Below are positions 33,284 through 43,239 of a stretch of 47,528 nucleotides of DNA, in pieces. The position numbers were made by a program, and so were the translations under genes. Below the pieces are notes generated by a model. It did not search any database and was not told the origin of the DNA. It worked only from the letters and a program-made list of their open reading frames with translations. Every line of letters begins with the position of its first letter. Position 1 is the first letter of the stretch. The stretch comes from Gammaproteobacteria bacterium (GTDB lineage: Bacteria > Pseudomonadota > Gammaproteobacteria > Steroidobacterales > Steroidobacteraceae). Location: assembly GCA_016874235.1 (NCBI GenBank), contig VGUJ01000013.1, positions 1-47,528 of the forward strand, read 5' to 3'.

Positions 33284-35700
33284 TGTTGCCGATCTTCAAC
33301 TACCCGAGCTTGAGCGCGGCGGAGCGCGACGCAGCCTTATCGCGACCCGCGGCCGAAGATCGCGAATCGATCATGGCGCTCGTCCGCGAGACGGTCCTGC
33401 GTGTCCGCAATGAAGGAGACACGGCCCTCCTCGACTACGCACGACGCTTTGACGGTGGCGCGCCGGTCACTCTTCGTGTCCCGCGGTCAGAGGTCGATGC
33501 TGCCCTGCAGCGCGTTGGTGAAAACGCCCTCGTCGCGTTGCGGCGTGCAATCGATAACGTTCGGCGTTTCCATACGGCGCAAGGGACACCGCCGTTGTCG
33601 GTCGTAACCTCTCCCGGAGTTGTCTGCGAGCGCATTGTTCGCCCGATCGATGCAGTCGGGCTTTACGTTCCCGGCGGTCGTGCGCCTTTACCCTCTGCAC
33701 TCATCATGTCGGCCATTCCCGCTGGCATCGCAGGGTGTAAAAGACGAGTGATGTGTTCACCGGGAACACAAGAAGGACGAATCGACCCCATCATCCTTGC
33801 CACGGCACGGCTATGCGGCATCGACGAGATATTCGCGATCGGCGGTGCCCAAGCCATCGCCGCCATGGCGTATGGGACGGCTACGATCCCGAAGGTAGAC
33901 AAAATCTTTGGCCCCGGATCCGCCTGGGTCACCGCTGCAAAACAGATCGTCGCCAGTGACCCGGGGGGCGCCGCGCTCGATTTGCCTGCCGGGCCTTCCG
34001 AGGTGCTCGTCATTGCCGACGAGTTCGCAAATCCTGCCTTCGTGGCCGCCGATCTCCTCGCTCAGGCCGAACATGACCCGCTCTCCCAGGCCATTCTCAT
34101 CACGACGTCGAGTTCTCTCGCCGAAGCAGTTCGACGACACGCAATCGAGTTTCGAAAGTCTCTGTCCCGTGGCGAAATTTTAGATCAGTCGCTGAGCCGC
34201 AGTCGCATCGTCATCGTCGATACTCTCGCCGAAGCGGTCTCCATCTCGAATGACTACGCGCCTGAGCATCTCATTTTGCAAATCAAAGCGCCGCGTCGTT
34301 GGCTCGATGAAATCCGTTCTGTAGGCTCCGTGTTTATGGGTCCATGGAGCCCTGAGCCGATGGGCGATTATTGCTCCGGCACCAACCATGTTTTACCCAC
34401 CTATGGTTACGCCCGCGCGTACAGCGGACTATCACTCTCTGACTTTCAACGACGAATCACCGTTCAAGAGCTCTCTCGAGAGGGCTTACTCAATCTTGGC
34501 CCGACTGCGAGCACTCTCGCACGACTCGAAGGACTCGACGCTCATGCACTTGCGGTCGACCTTCGCCTTAAGGCGCTTCAAGACTCGGCCGAGTCAGAGC
34601 CCACTGACACCCGTCGAAACGACCTCCTCTCGCGGCTTGCACGACCGGCAATCGTGTCGATGCGTGCGTATGAACATGCTCATTGGGACGCGCGTTTTGA
34701 GCGCTTGCATGCCAACGAGTCCCCGTGGCCGCCTCCGATCGGAAGTGAGGGCGAACGCCTCGCGCTCCATCGTTATCCTGAGCCACAACCGCCAGCCCTG
34801 ATTGAAGCCCTCGCCCACACCTTTGGCGTCTCGAGCGACGATCTGTTGGTCACGCGGGGTAGCGACGAAGGCATCGATCTGCTGACTCGAACATTTTGCG
34901 AAGCGGGACGCGACGCCGTCGTGGTGTGTCCGCCTACTTTTGGTATGTACGCCGTCGCGGCGGCCACCCAAGGCGCGCAGATCCTCGAAGCCCCGCTTAC
35001 GAACGAATTCGAGCTCGACATCGCTGCGATCAAGGCCAATGTCGATGAGGGCGCTAAAATTCTTTGGATATGCTCGCCGAATAATCCGACGGGTAATGCG
35101 TTTGCAAGTACGTGTATCGAATCTTTGCTCGACTACGCTCGAGATCGATGCGTCGTCGTGATCGACGAGGCCTATGCTGAGTATTCGACCGCGCCCTCAG
35201 CAATCAGCTTTAGGGAGCGGTACCCACAATTGGTGGTACTAAAAACCCTCTCCAAGGCGTACGGATTGGCCGGGGCCCGGGTTGGCGCGGTGATTGCCGA
35301 ACCGTCTGTCATCGCCCTCCTGCGAAAGATTGTCCCGCCCTACTCCATTTCGAGTGCCAGCATCGATGAAGCGATACGGGTTTTGCACGAGGGGTCTCGA
35401 GCCGTGATCGCCTCGAGGGTCGATACCATCGTGAAAGAGCGGGACCGTGTGGCCGCCCAACTGGCATCGTCACCGTTGATCCAAAAAATTTACCGAAGTG
35501 ACAGTAACTTTTTACTCATCGAGTCGACAGCGGCTGCGTCGATACTCGCGTGTCTGCGGGACATCGGCATTCTCGTCCGAGATTTCTCGGGACGTGGCCC
35601 GCTAGGTCAAGCTGTTCGGATCACCATCGGAACTCCGGCGCAAAACGATCGGATCATCGAGGCGTTGTGCTCAACGTTCTCAGGGAGAGCACTCCAATGA
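33280..35700 (+). CDS. hisDC: Fused histidinol dehydrogenase-histidinol-phosphate aminotransferase
   Basis: One uninterrupted 806-residue frame holds two normally separate enzymes. Residues 1 to about 433 are HisD: GPGSAWVTAAKQIV, zinc ligands in LLAQAEHDPLSQ, the catalytic EH in NDYAPEHLIL, GDYCSGTNHVLPT and the final EGLDAHALAVDLR. A polar linker (about 434-446, QDSAESEPTDTRRN) leads into HisC (about 447-806): SPNNPTGN, VVIDEAYAEYS, the PLP lysine in LKTLSKAYGLAGARVG and a final RITIGTPAQND. HisD performs the last two oxidations and HisC the transamination. Both active sites look complete. The ATG at 33280 overlaps the hisG stop, and the stop overlaps hisB by ATGA, so the frame fits the operon's dense packing. 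Confidence 0.93.
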   Translation: MMLPIFNYPSLSAAERDAALSRPAAEDRESIMALVRETVLRVRNEGDTALLDYARRFDGGAPVTLRVPRSEVDAALQRVGENALVALRRAIDNVRRFHTAQGTPPLSVVTSPGVVCERIVRPIDAVGLYVPGGRAPLPSALIMSAIPAGIAGCKRRVMCSPGTQEGRIDPIILATARLCGIDEIFAIGGAQAIAAMAYGTATIPKVDKIFGPGSAWVTAAKQIVASDPGGAALDLPAGPSEVLVIADEFANPAFVAADLLAQAEHDPLSQAILITTSSSLAEAVRRHAIEFRKSLSRGEILDQSLSRSRIVIVDTLAEAVSISNDYAPEHLILQIKAPRRWLDEIRSVGSVFMGPWSPEPMGDYCSGTNHVLPTYGYARAYSGLSLSDFQRRITVQELSREGLLNLGPTASTLARLEGLDAHALAVDLRLKALQDSAESEPTDTRRNDLLSRLARPAIVSMRAYEHAHWDARFERLHANESPWPPPIGSEGERLALHRYPEPQPPALIEALAHTFGVSSDDLLVTRGSDEGIDLLTRTFCEAGRDAVVVCPPTFGMYAVAAATQGAQILEAPLTNEFELDIAAIKANVDEGAKILWICSPNNPTGNAFASTCIESLLDYARDRCVVVIDEAYAEYSTAPSAISFRERYPQLVVLKTLSKAYGLAGARVGAVIAEPSVIALLRKIVPPYSISSASIDEAIRVLHEGSRAVIASRVDTIVKERDRVAAQLASSPLIQKIYRSDSNFLLIESTAAASILACLRDIGILVRDFSGRGPLGQAVRITIGTPAQNDRIIEALCSTFSGRALQ

Positions 35701-36758
35701 AGGTACTGTTCATTGACCGAGATGGAACCCTCATCGAGGAGCCTGCAGACGAGCAAGTCGATGCCCTGTCGAAAGTTCGGTTTGTTCCAGGCGTCTTCGC
35801 CGCCCTGAGTCGGTTGCAGGCAGCGGGGTTCCGACTCGTCATGGTCACGAATCAAGATGGCCTCGGCTCAGAGAGTTTTCCGACCGAGCATTTTGATATC
35901 CCACAGCGCTTTGTCGTCGACGCGTTTGCCACCCAGGGCATTACGTTCGATCACGTCTTCATTTGTCCGCATCGGCCAAACGACGGTTGCGCCTGCCGAA
36001 AACCCAAGACGACCCTAGTTGACGCGTGGGTCCAATCCCGCTCCGTCGACCTGAAATCGAGTGCAATGATCGGCGATCGAGACACCGATATGGCTTTCGC
36101 AGCGAACCTCGGTGTCCGAGCATGTCGGTTCTCGTTGTCTGGAGCTGCTGACACAGGTTGGCCTGGCATCGCTCAGGCTTTACTCAGCCGCGAGGCCTCT
36201 CTGACTCGCGTCACTCGGGAGACGCGCATTCGGGTTACGGTCAATCTGGATGCCGAGGGCCCGACGGACGTGTCGACTGGCATCGGTTTTTTTGACCATA
36301 TGCTGGAGCAAATCGCGAAACACGGCGGTTTCGCGCTCACCCTCAAATGCGAGGGTGATCTGCATATCGATGAACATCACACCATCGAGGACTGCGCGCT
36401 CGCGCTCGGAGAAACCCTTCGTCACGCGTTGGGCGATAAGCGAGGCATCCAACGATACGGATTTCTCCTTCCGATGGATGAAGCACGAGTCCAAGTAGCC
36501 CTCGACTTGTCAGGGCGAGCCTACAGTGTATTCGAGGGAAAGTTCGGTCGAGACCAAGTGGGTGGCTTACCCACGGAGCTCGTTCCTCACTTTTTTCGAT
36601 CTCTGGCGGATTCGCTCGGCGCGGCACTTCATATCTCGGTCACAGGCGATAACACGCATCATCAAGTGGAGGCCTGTTTCAAAGGCGTGGGTCGAGCACT
36701 CCGTATGGCCTGTCGGCGCGAAGGCGACGATCTGCCGACTACCAAAGGAGTCCTGTGA
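35697..36758 (+). CDS. hisB: Bifunctional histidinol-phosphatase/imidazoleglycerol-phosphate dehydratase
   Basis: The 353-residue protein has an N-terminal HAD phosphatase (LFIDRDGTLIEEP with the two catalytic Asp, MVTNQDGLGS, zinc-type CPHRPNDGCACRKPK, MIGDRDTDM) and a C-terminal dehydratase (STGIGFFDHMLEQIAKHGGF, HIDEHHTIEDCAL, then DNTHHQVEACFK with metal histidines). The two-domain form is typical of gammaproteobacteria. The ATG at 35697 overlaps the hisDC stop and has GGGAGAG upstream. Confidence 0.96.
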   Translation: MKVLFIDRDGTLIEEPADEQVDALSKVRFVPGVFAALSRLQAAGFRLVMVTNQDGLGSESFPTEHFDIPQRFVVDAFATQGITFDHVFICPHRPNDGCACRKPKTTLVDAWVQSRSVDLKSSAMIGDRDTDMAFAANLGVRACRFSLSGAADTGWPGIAQALLSREASLTRVTRETRIRVTVNLDAEGPTDVSTGIGFFDHMLEQIAKHGGFALTLKCEGDLHIDEHHTIEDCALALGETLRHALGDKRGIQRYGFLLPMDEARVQVALDLSGRAYSVFEGKFGRDQVGGLPTELVPHFFRSLADSLGAALHISVTGDNTHHQVEACFKGVGRALRMACRREGDDLPTTKGVL

Positions 36759-37372
36759 ACTCGTCGGCACACGTCGTGGTGATCGACTCGGGCGGCGCCA
36801 ATTTGGCCTCCGTCGGTTATGCCTTTGACCGTCTCGGCGTCGAAACGATCGTCACTGAGGAGGCCGCACTCATCCGCTCGGCAGATCGCGTAGTCCTGCC
36901 TGGCGTGGGAAACGCGTCGACCATCATGGCGCGCCTGACTCAACTCGGACTGATTCCGGTGATCGGATCGTTGCGGTGCCCGGTGCTTGGTATTTGTCTT
37001 GGCATGCAATTGCTCTTCGACGGGTCAGCCGAAGGCGACACCCCCGGTCTTGGACTCATTTCAGGACAGATTACTGCAATGCGCCCGGGTCACGGGCTCT
37101 CAGTTCCCCACATGGGGTGGAATACGCTGGAGGCGCTCGTCGACGATCCTCTGCTCCACGGGCTGGATCAAAACGACTGGTTTTACTTTGTGCACGGTTA
37201 TGCTGCGCCGCTCAGCCATGCCAATACCGTTGCGTCAACTCGATATGGCGATGATTTTTCTTCAGTCGTGCGCCAGCGCAATTTCTGGGGCGTACAGTTT
37301 CATCCTGAGCGCTCGGGTCGATCCGGATCACGCTTACTGTCCAATTTCTTGAGCCTGCCGTCATGCGATTAA
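36755..37372 (+). CDS. hisH: Imidazole glycerol phosphate synthase, glutaminase subunit
   Basis: The 205-residue class I amidotransferase has the nucleophile in LGICLGMQLLF and the His/Glu pair in GVQFHPERSG. It supplies ammonia to HisF. The start is GTG 36755 with AAAGGAG upstream, overlapping the hisB stop by GTGA. Its end overlaps hisA by ten bases. Confidence 0.95.
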   Translation: MNSSAHVVVIDSGGANLASVGYAFDRLGVETIVTEEAALIRSADRVVLPGVGNASTIMARLTQLGLIPVIGSLRCPVLGICLGMQLLFDGSAEGDTPGLGLISGQITAMRPGHGLSVPHMGWNTLEALVDDPLLHGLDQNDWFYFVHGYAAPLSHANTVASTRYGDDFSSVVRQRNFWGVQFHPERSGRSGSRLLSNFLSLPSCD

Positions 37373-38097
37373 TTCCATCCATCGATCTGCGAGGCGGACA
37401 ATGCGTTCGACTTCTTTACGGAGATTTCAGTCGAGAGACGGTTTACGACGTCGAACCTCAGGCACTTGCCGCGCGTTACCGAATGTTAGGGGCTCGTTGG
37501 CTGCATGTCGTTGATCTCGATGGCGCGCGCGATGGGGCCGTGGCGAACCGAGACGCCATCATCGAAATGGCTAAGATTCCGAAGCTCTCGCTACAAGTCG
37601 GCGGCGGTGTCCGCAATCTCGCGACCGTAGATGAGCTCTTGTCAGCAGGTATCGCGCGCGTAGTCGTCGGTAGCGCGGCGATCGAAAAACCCGTCGAGGT
37701 CAGCACGTGGATGCGATTTTTTGGAAAAGCGCGGGTTTGCTTGGCCTTGGACGTCCGCGTCGATGCTGGAGATCCGATGGTTCAGACCCGTGGCTGGACG
37801 CAGGCGACGGAGATCACGCTCTGGCGGGCCGTCGAGCAATTTTTGCCCTCGGGTCTGCAGCATCTGTTGTGCACGGATGTCGGTCGCGATGGCGCTCTCG
37901 CCGGCCCGAACACTGACCTCTATCAGCAATGCCTTAGCCGCTATCCAAAGATCAAATGGCAGGCGTCCGGCGGCATCCGGGACGTCACTGATCTCGAGTT
38001 ACTGAACGGCATGGGGATGGCAGCCGCCATCAGCGGACGCGCCCTGCTCGAAGGCCATATGGGCGATGTCGAACTTCGCAAGTGGATGAGAGTCTGA
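37363..38097 (+). CDS. hisA: ProFAR isomerase
   Basis: This 244-residue TIM barrel isomerises ProFAR to [18 protein letters not shown] (first catalytic Asp), [20 protein letters not shown] (second Asp) and ASGGIRD are all present. The ATG lies within the last codons of hisH. Confidence 0.96.
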   Translation: MRLIPSIDLRGGQCVRLLYGDFSRETVYDVEPQALAARYRMLGARWLHVVDLDGARDGAVANRDAIIEMAKIPKLSLQVGGGVRNLATVDELLSAGIARVVVGSAAIEKPVEVSTWMRFFGKARVCLALDVRVDAGDPMVQTRGWTQATEITLWRAVEQFLPSGLQHLLCTDVGRDGALAGPNTDLYQQCLSRYPKIKWQASGGIRDVTDLELLNGMGMAAAISGRALLEGHMGDVELRKWMRV

Positions 38098-38098
38098 G

Positions 38099-38866
38099 AT
38101 GTTGGCGCGACGAATCATTCCGTGTCTCGATGTCCGAGACGGACAGGTCGTCAAGGGCGTTCGATTCCGAGACCACAAGATTGTCGGTGACATCCTCGAC
38201 CTCGCCACCCGGTACAGAGACGACGGTGCCGACGAACTCGTTTTCTATGACATCACGGCAAGCCCCGACGGTCGTACGGTCGATCGAGGCTGGATCGCAC
38301 GCATCGCTCGTGTACTCGACATTCCGTTTTGTGTCGCTGGAGGCATTCGCAGCGTGAGGGATGCCGAGGCGGTTCTCAACGCGGGAGCGGAGAAGATCTC
38401 CATCAATTCGCCCGCGCTCGACAACCCTGCGCTCATCGAAGACTTGGCCCGCCGATTTGGCAGCCAATGCGTCGTCGTTGGAATCGATAGCGATACGACG
38501 TCCGACGGTTATCGCGTTCGGCAATACACGGGTGATCCATCACGCACTCGCGACTCCGGTCGTGCAACGTTGGACTGGCTCATCGAAGTGCAGGACCGCG
38601 GAGCCGGCGAAATCGTGCTAAACTGCATGACGAGTGACGGCGTCCGAGCCGGTTACGATCTTCTGCAACTGAAAACGTTACGGACGAGTTGCCGGGTTCC
38701 CCTCGTTGCTTCGGGGGGCGCAGGATCCGCGCGTGATTTCGTTGATGTGTTCGAACAAGCACTCGTCGATGCAGCGCTCGCCGCTAGCGTATTCCATAGC
38801 GGGTCGTTACGGATATCGACATTGAAGCGCGAGCTCCGAGCCGCCGCCATTGAGGTACGTCCATGA
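38099..38866 (+). CDS. hisF: Imidazole glycerol phosphate synthase, cyclase subunit
   Basis: The 255-residue TIM barrel has [18 protein letters not shown], the phosphate-binding GGIRS and SGGAGS loops and VVGIDSDTT near the second catalytic Asp. With HisH it makes imidazole glycerol phosphate and AICAR. It starts one base after hisA and overlaps hisIE by ATGA. Confidence 0.96.
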   Translation: MLARRIIPCLDVRDGQVVKGVRFRDHKIVGDILDLATRYRDDGADELVFYDITASPDGRTVDRGWIARIARVLDIPFCVAGGIRSVRDAEAVLNAGAEKISINSPALDNPALIEDLARRFGSQCVVVGIDSDTTSDGYRVRQYTGDPSRTRDSGRATLDWLIEVQDRGAGEIVLNCMTSDGVRAGYDLLQLKTLRTSCRVPLVASGGAGSARDFVDVFEQALVDAALAASVFHSGSLRISTLKRELRAAAIEVRP

Positions 38867-39492
38867 TCGTGACACGCGACACCCTTTCCCAGCTGACCTA
38901 CGGCGAAGATGGACTGATTCCGGTCATCGCTCAACATGTCGACTCAGGCGAGATCTTGATGGTGGCGTGGGCGACCCGCGAGGCGATCGAACAATCCTTG
39001 GAGCGCGGTCGAGCGGTGTTCTGGAGTCGCAGCCGTCAAAGCCTGTGGGAAAAAGGCGAGACCTCCGGTCACACGTTATCGCTTATCGCGATACATGCCG
39101 ATTGCGATCGAGACACGCTGCTGCTTCTCGTGCGCCCCCATGGTCCGGCCTGCCACACAGGAACGGTCACGTGTTTTGGCGACGATCGGTTGACGAGAGG
39201 CGGCGACTTTGCGTTCTTGGCAACGCTCGAAAACGTCATCGAACAACGCATGCGCTCAAATGATCCGGCGAGCTACACCACGCGGCTGATCGCTGAAGGT
39301 CCGAAACGTTTGGCTCAAAAGGTTGGCGAGGAAGGTTTGGAGACCGCTCTCGCGCTCACTGCCGGTGACGACCACGAGGCGCGGAACGAAGCGGCTGACT
39401 TGCTGTTTCACTTGACCGTCGCGCTCAAGGCGCGGGGGTTATCGCTTCTCGACGTCATCAATGAGCTGCGCCGGCGCCATACACCCAACTAG
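38863..39492 (+). CDS. hisI: Bifunctional phosphoribosyl-AMP cyclohydrolase/phosphoribosyl-ATP pyrophosphatase
   Basis: The 209-residue protein joins HisI ([17 protein letters not shown], zinc-type [10 protein letters not shown] and [12 protein letters not shown]) to HisE ([19 protein letters not shown], then [18 protein letters not shown]). It catalyses steps two and three and is the last gene of the operon, so all histidine steps are encoded here. Its stop overlaps the end of the convergent lysC-lysA gene by four bases. Confidence 0.96.
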   Translation: MIVTRDTLSQLTYGEDGLIPVIAQHVDSGEILMVAWATREAIEQSLERGRAVFWSRSRQSLWEKGETSGHTLSLIAIHADCDRDTLLLLVRPHGPACHTGTVTCFGDDRLTRGGDFAFLATLENVIEQRMRSNDPASYTTRLIAEGPKRLAQKVGEEGLETALALTAGDDHEARNEAADLLFHLTVALKARGLSLLDVINELRRRHTPN

Positions 39493-42083
39493 AGCTCGAG
39501 TACGCACTCTTCGGCAGGTGAGCGAAGATTGTAATTCGAAGACATCGACGCGCCGTAGGCTCCAGCCGTCGCAATCAGCAACACATCGCCTTCCGACGTC
39601 ACCCGCGGTAACGAGCGTGCGTGTCCGAGGACGTCACCCGTCTCACAAATAGGACCCACCACGTCACAGATCATCATGTCAGGCTCGCTGATCTGAGTGA
39701 GATTCACGATGACATGGTGAGCGCCGTAGAGCGCAGGTCGGATCAAGGAATTCATCCCGGTCGCAACGCCCACGAAGCTGGCATCGCCCTTGCCCTTGAT
39801 CTGGGTGACCTTCGCAAGAAGCACTCCTGCCTCCGCGACCACGAAACGACCAGGCTCAATCCACAAGGAGACATTCGTCAGAGTGGACTTGAGCTGGAGC
39901 AACGCGTCATCGAATGCCGTGAAGTCAAATTCGGGAGCGCCGGGACGATCGGGCACCCCAATTCCACCGCCGAGATCGATTACCCGAACATCGGGAAACA
40001 CCCTCAACAAACCGGCGAGATAGTTCCCCGTGTCGCGCCAGTTGTCGACATCGAACACCCCGCTTCCCGTATGCGCGTGAAGACCCACCACCCGAGCGCC
40101 GGCTTTCGCCGAGGCTGAAATCAGCGCATCGATCTCACCTCTCGCCACACCAAACTTTGACTGCGTCCCGCCTGTGCGAACGTGGGCGTGGTGCCCACGA
40201 CCCATTCCGGGGTCGAGTCGAATGAAGATATCGCGACCCGCGAAGAGCTCCGGCCATCGCTCCAGTGGATACAGGTTATCGAGCGTGACCTGCACACCCC
40301 GACTCAGCGCCCATGCGTATTCGTCGCGCGTGGCGAAGTTAGGCGTGAAAAGCACGTCCTGCGGCAGCAGACTCGGCAAGGTCAACAGCGCATGCTCGAC
40401 CTCCCCTCGAGAGACGCACTCAATAAAAAGTCCGTTCGCATGAGCGACCTGCAGAATCGCAGGATGAGGATTTGCCTTCATCGCATACGATACTCGGTCG
40501 ATGGCGCGGAGAGCCTTCAAGCGTTGGCACCGCTCTCGGACCGTCCCGAGGTCGTAGACATAGGCCGCGTCCCGATCACTCATCAACGACAACAGGCGCG
40601 CTCGTTTACCCACCCACCAGGGCGCCGCGACCGCTTGAGTCTCCGCGGACGTCTCAAATAGTTGTCGCCAGGTTGGCCCGAGCACGACGTCATCGCGAAC
40701 CGGGTCGACCAACAAATGATGGAGATCCTCGACCAAGCGATCTCCCTGCCCCTCATCGACGACAAAAGTGAGATTCAGATCGTTCGCCGCTTGGCTGACG
40801 AGGTAAATCCGCTGCTCCGCGAAAAGTTCGAGCGCGGGACCCAGTTGATGGAGGATGCTACGGATGTTGCGACCGACAAGGCTGACCGAGGCGCAAGATC
40901 CGATGATCTCCGCTCGACAGAGGAGAGCCAGATCCGCCTTCAATGTTTGAAGTACGAGCGGGTCAATCGCGTTCGCCTGCGGGTCGAGCGACACGGTCAC
41001 GTTCGTCTCGGACGTGGAGACCAAATCGACCGACAATCCATGTCGCTTGAAGATCTGGAAAGCATCCGCGAGAAATCCCACCTCATGCCACATGCCCGGG
41101 CTCTCAAGCGAGATCAGCGTCACGCCCTTTTTGACGCAGACCGCCTTGACCTGCGCCGCATCGCTCGGCGGATTCGCACTGATGCGGGTACCCTGCATGT
41201 TCGGCGCTTGCGTCGCAAAAACAAAAATCGGAATGGAATGCTCTCGTGCGGGTAGCAGGCAGCGGGGGTGCAAGACCTTGGCACCGGCGGTCGCAACTTC
41301 CTGCGCTTCGTCATAAGTGAGTTCCAACAACTGACGGGCGCCCGGGGTCGAGCGGGGATTCGCGCTGAACATTCCGGGGACATCGGTCCAGATCTCAAGT
41401 TGTTTCGCCCCCAGCATCGCCGCAAAGTAAGCGCTCGACGTATCGGACCCACCTCGACCGAGCAGCACCGTCTCACCCCTCGCGTTGCTGGCAATAAATC
41501 CTTGAGTCAGCACGAGACGCCCACGCGAGGCGAGTCGCGCCTGAACCTCCACGTTGGGTGAAAAGTTACAGGTGGCGGATAGGTACTCGGCTTGAACGGT
41601 GGCGGCCTCACGCGATTCCGCTTTGAGGTAGTCGCGAGCGTCCACCCAAAAGGCCGGAAGACCGCTTTGGCGCAAGAACTGGGCGCCGATCATCGTCGAC
41701 AACAACTCACCAAAGGCCATGACCTGTGCACGAGTACGATTATCGGCAGCGCCTTTCGCGGAGACCCCAGACAGCAGCGACGAAAGTGTCAAAAACGAGG
41801 ATTCGAGCAGCGCCCGACCATCAACGCCAAGTGAGGAGGCAAGCTCGATATGGCGCTGACGGAGATCATCTACGATCAGCGAGTACCGATCCTCACAAGC
41901 CGCAACTAACGCTTTTTCAAGGCGGTCGGTGACGCCGCTCAGGGCGGAGTGAATGATGAGGACATGGTCTCCCGTCTCGAGACGGTGATTCGCGATATCA
42001 CGAATGTTGCGCCAGTTGGGAGCGGACGAAACGCTGCTCCCTCCAAACTTGAGGACGACCCAAACACTGTCGGAGGACGTCAC
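39489..42083 (-). CDS. lysAC: Fused aspartate kinase-diaminopimelate decarboxylase
   Basis: This 864-residue protein joins the first and last enzymes of lysine synthesis. The N-terminal kinase has LKFGGSSV, LLGRGGSDTSSAYFAAMLGA and two ACT-type regulatory segments (GVTLISLESPGMWHEVGFLA and ASVSLVGRNIRS onward). The C-terminal PLP decarboxylase has the lysine in YAMKANPHPAIL, GLHAHTGSG, DLGGGIGVP, EPGRFVVAEAG, CETGD and the terminal GAYGASMSSNYN. The same fusion is known from Xanthomonas and Xylella. The GTG at 42083 has GGGAGG five bases upstream. It lies 15 bases after a small acidic-protein gene on the same strand. Confidence 0.94.
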   Translation of the reverse strand: MTSSDSVWVVLKFGGSSVSSAPNWRNIRDIANHRLETGDHVLIIHSALSGVTDRLEKALVAACEDRYSLIVDDLRQRHIELASSLGVDGRALLESSFLTLSSLLSGVSAKGAADNRTRAQVMAFGELLSTMIGAQFLRQSGLPAFWVDARDYLKAESREAATVQAEYLSATCNFSPNVEVQARLASRGRLVLTQGFIASNARGETVLLGRGGSDTSSAYFAAMLGAKQLEIWTDVPGMFSANPRSTPGARQLLELTYDEAQEVATAGAKVLHPRCLLPAREHSIPIFVFATQAPNMQGTRISANPPSDAAQVKAVCVKKGVTLISLESPGMWHEVGFLADAFQIFKRHGLSVDLVSTSETNVTVSLDPQANAIDPLVLQTLKADLALLCRAEIIGSCASVSLVGRNIRSILHQLGPALELFAEQRIYLVSQAANDLNLTFVVDEGQGDRLVEDLHHLLVDPVRDDVVLGPTWRQLFETSAETQAVAAPWWVGKRARLLSLMSDRDAAYVYDLGTVRERCQRLKALRAIDRVSYAMKANPHPAILQVAHANGLFIECVSRGEVEHALLTLPSLLPQDVLFTPNFATRDEYAWALSRGVQVTLDNLYPLERWPELFAGRDIFIRLDPGMGRGHHAHVRTGGTQSKFGVARGEIDALISASAKAGARVVGLHAHTGSGVFDVDNWRDTGNYLAGLLRVFPDVRVIDLGGGIGVPDRPGAPEFDFTAFDDALLQLKSTLTNVSLWIEPGRFVVAEAGVLLAKVTQIKGKGDASFVGVATGMNSLIRPALYGAHHVIVNLTQISEPDMMICDVVGPICETGDVLGHARSLPRVTSEGDVLLIATAGAYGASMSSNYNLRSPAEECVLEL

Positions 42084-42098
42084 GTGATCCTCCCGAGA

Positions 42099-42326
42099 TC
42101 AAAGTTCGTCGTCGTAGAATTCTCTGAGATCTTTGGCTAGTTTTTTATCCGCCAGCACTTCCTCGAGCTTGCTCCACGCGGCCTTGCCGCGCTTGCCGGG
42201 CGTCGGGCGCGCGCGCCGGTCGACCCGGTCGAGAAAGCGATCGTAATCCTGGTCTTCTTCGTTACTTGCCGCCTCGCCGAGCATCTCTTCGTCGAGCTCA
42301 AAGCCTTCAGAATCTCGTTCTGACAT
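42099..42326 (-). CDS. Small charged protein upstream of lysC-lysA
   Basis: The 75-residue product has an acidic N-terminal half (SEGFELDEEMLGEA, NEEDQDYDRF), a basic middle (RRARPTPGKRGKAAW) and an acidic end (LREFYDDEL). It resembles in layout the small PA3496-like proteins of gammaproteobacteria, but I cannot confirm that. AAAGG lies six bases before the ATG, a promoter lies upstream, and lysC-lysA starts 15 bases after its stop, so the two are probably co-transcribed. Confidence 0.7.
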   Translation of the reverse strand: MSERDSEGFELDEEMLGEAASNEEDQDYDRFLDRVDRRARPTPGKRGKAAWSKLEEVLADKKLAKDLREFYDDEL

Positions 42327-42381
42327 CTTAAACCTTTAAAAATCAATGGGTTACGCGGAACCCCGGGTGAAGGACCGGGGA

Positions 42382-42409
42382 ACTATAGCGAAAACGCGGC
42401 GGGGCGCAA
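42382..42409 (-). promoter_or_regulatory. Promoter of the small protein-lysC-lysA unit
   Basis: TTGCGC (42409-42404) and TATAGT (42387-42382) are 16 bases apart on the minus strand. The leader of about 49 bases then contains CCCCGG/CCGGGG (42361-42380), an inverted repeat with an eight-base loop and no U-tract, which could instead belong to the end of the upstream gene. Confidence 0.5.
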
Positions 42410-42411
42410 GT

Positions 42412-43221
42412 TCAACTGCGACGAACCCCATCTCGAACGGAGACCGGGGCGCCACGCGAAAGACCGAGCGCATCCACCGCCCGACCCTCGGCGACCGCGA
42501 TCTCGACCACACCGAAGGAATTGAAGAGCGCAATCGGATCTCCAGGCTGGGCATTGCCGTACGTGCGACTGAGCGGCAGAGAGAGCTTTCCAGCGTGCAC
42601 GACCGGATCGATAAGCCGATCACATAATCGCCGATCGATGTTCGTGATCAGATTTCCAAAATGATCGATGGTGATGACCACACCGGCGACACGTTGCGCG
42701 TCAGCCGTCGCCTCATCCACCCACCCGGGAATCAACGCATCGACCTTGCGCCCGATACCCTCAGGCCGAATTCGATCGGCGGCCAAGGCGGCCGCGACGG
42801 GAGCAAAAATATCTCTACCGTGAAAGGTTGCACTCGGACGATCGATTCCAAGGCCATCCAATCGGGTCATGTCGAGATGCCATAAGTGAACATTCGTCTG
42901 GTGACTGACGACCTCAGCCAGCAGCCCGTTGTCCGGCGCCAGGAATACATGGCCCTCCAGCATCACCATCGCGATATCACGCGTCGTGCCGACTCCCGGA
43001 TCGACGACCGCGACATGTACTGTGCCGCGGGGAAAATACTGGAATGCACGACGAAGCCAAAAACCTGCCTCAGCGGGCCAGTGCGCGACGATGTCATGCG
43101 TGAGATCGATGATTCGCGCAGTCGGCGCGACGCCGAGAATGCGGCCTTTCATCACACCGACGAACGGATCACTCAAGCCGAAATCGGACGTCAAAGTAAT
43201 GAGACCACTTGGATTAAACAT
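42412..43221 (-). CDS. SAM hydroxide adenosyltransferase/SAM hydrolase family protein
   Basis: The 269-residue protein belongs to the DUF62-type family related to fluorinase and chlorinase. Members of this branch hydrolyse SAM to adenosine and methionine. It has TLTSDFGLSDPFVGVMKG at the N-terminus, AVVDPGVGT, LAPDNGLL, the HGRDIFAP motif and ITIDHFGNLITNI before the C-terminal barrel. It follows the L,D-transpeptidase by 18 bases on the same strand. Its physiological role is not established in the family. Confidence 0.9.
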   Translation of the reverse strand: MFNPSGLITLTSDFGLSDPFVGVMKGRILGVAPTARIIDLTHDIVAHWPAEAGFWLRRAFQYFPRGTVHVAVVDPGVGTTRDIAMVMLEGHVFLAPDNGLLAEVVSHQTNVHLWHLDMTRLDGLGIDRPSATFHGRDIFAPVAAALAADRIRPEGIGRKVDALIPGWVDEATADAQRVAGVVITIDHFGNLITNIDRRLCDRLIDPVVHAGKLSLPLSRTYGNAQPGDPIALFNSFGVVEIAVAEGRAVDALGLSRGAPVSVRDGVRRS

Positions 43222-43239
43222 TCTGAGCGTCCTGTTGGA

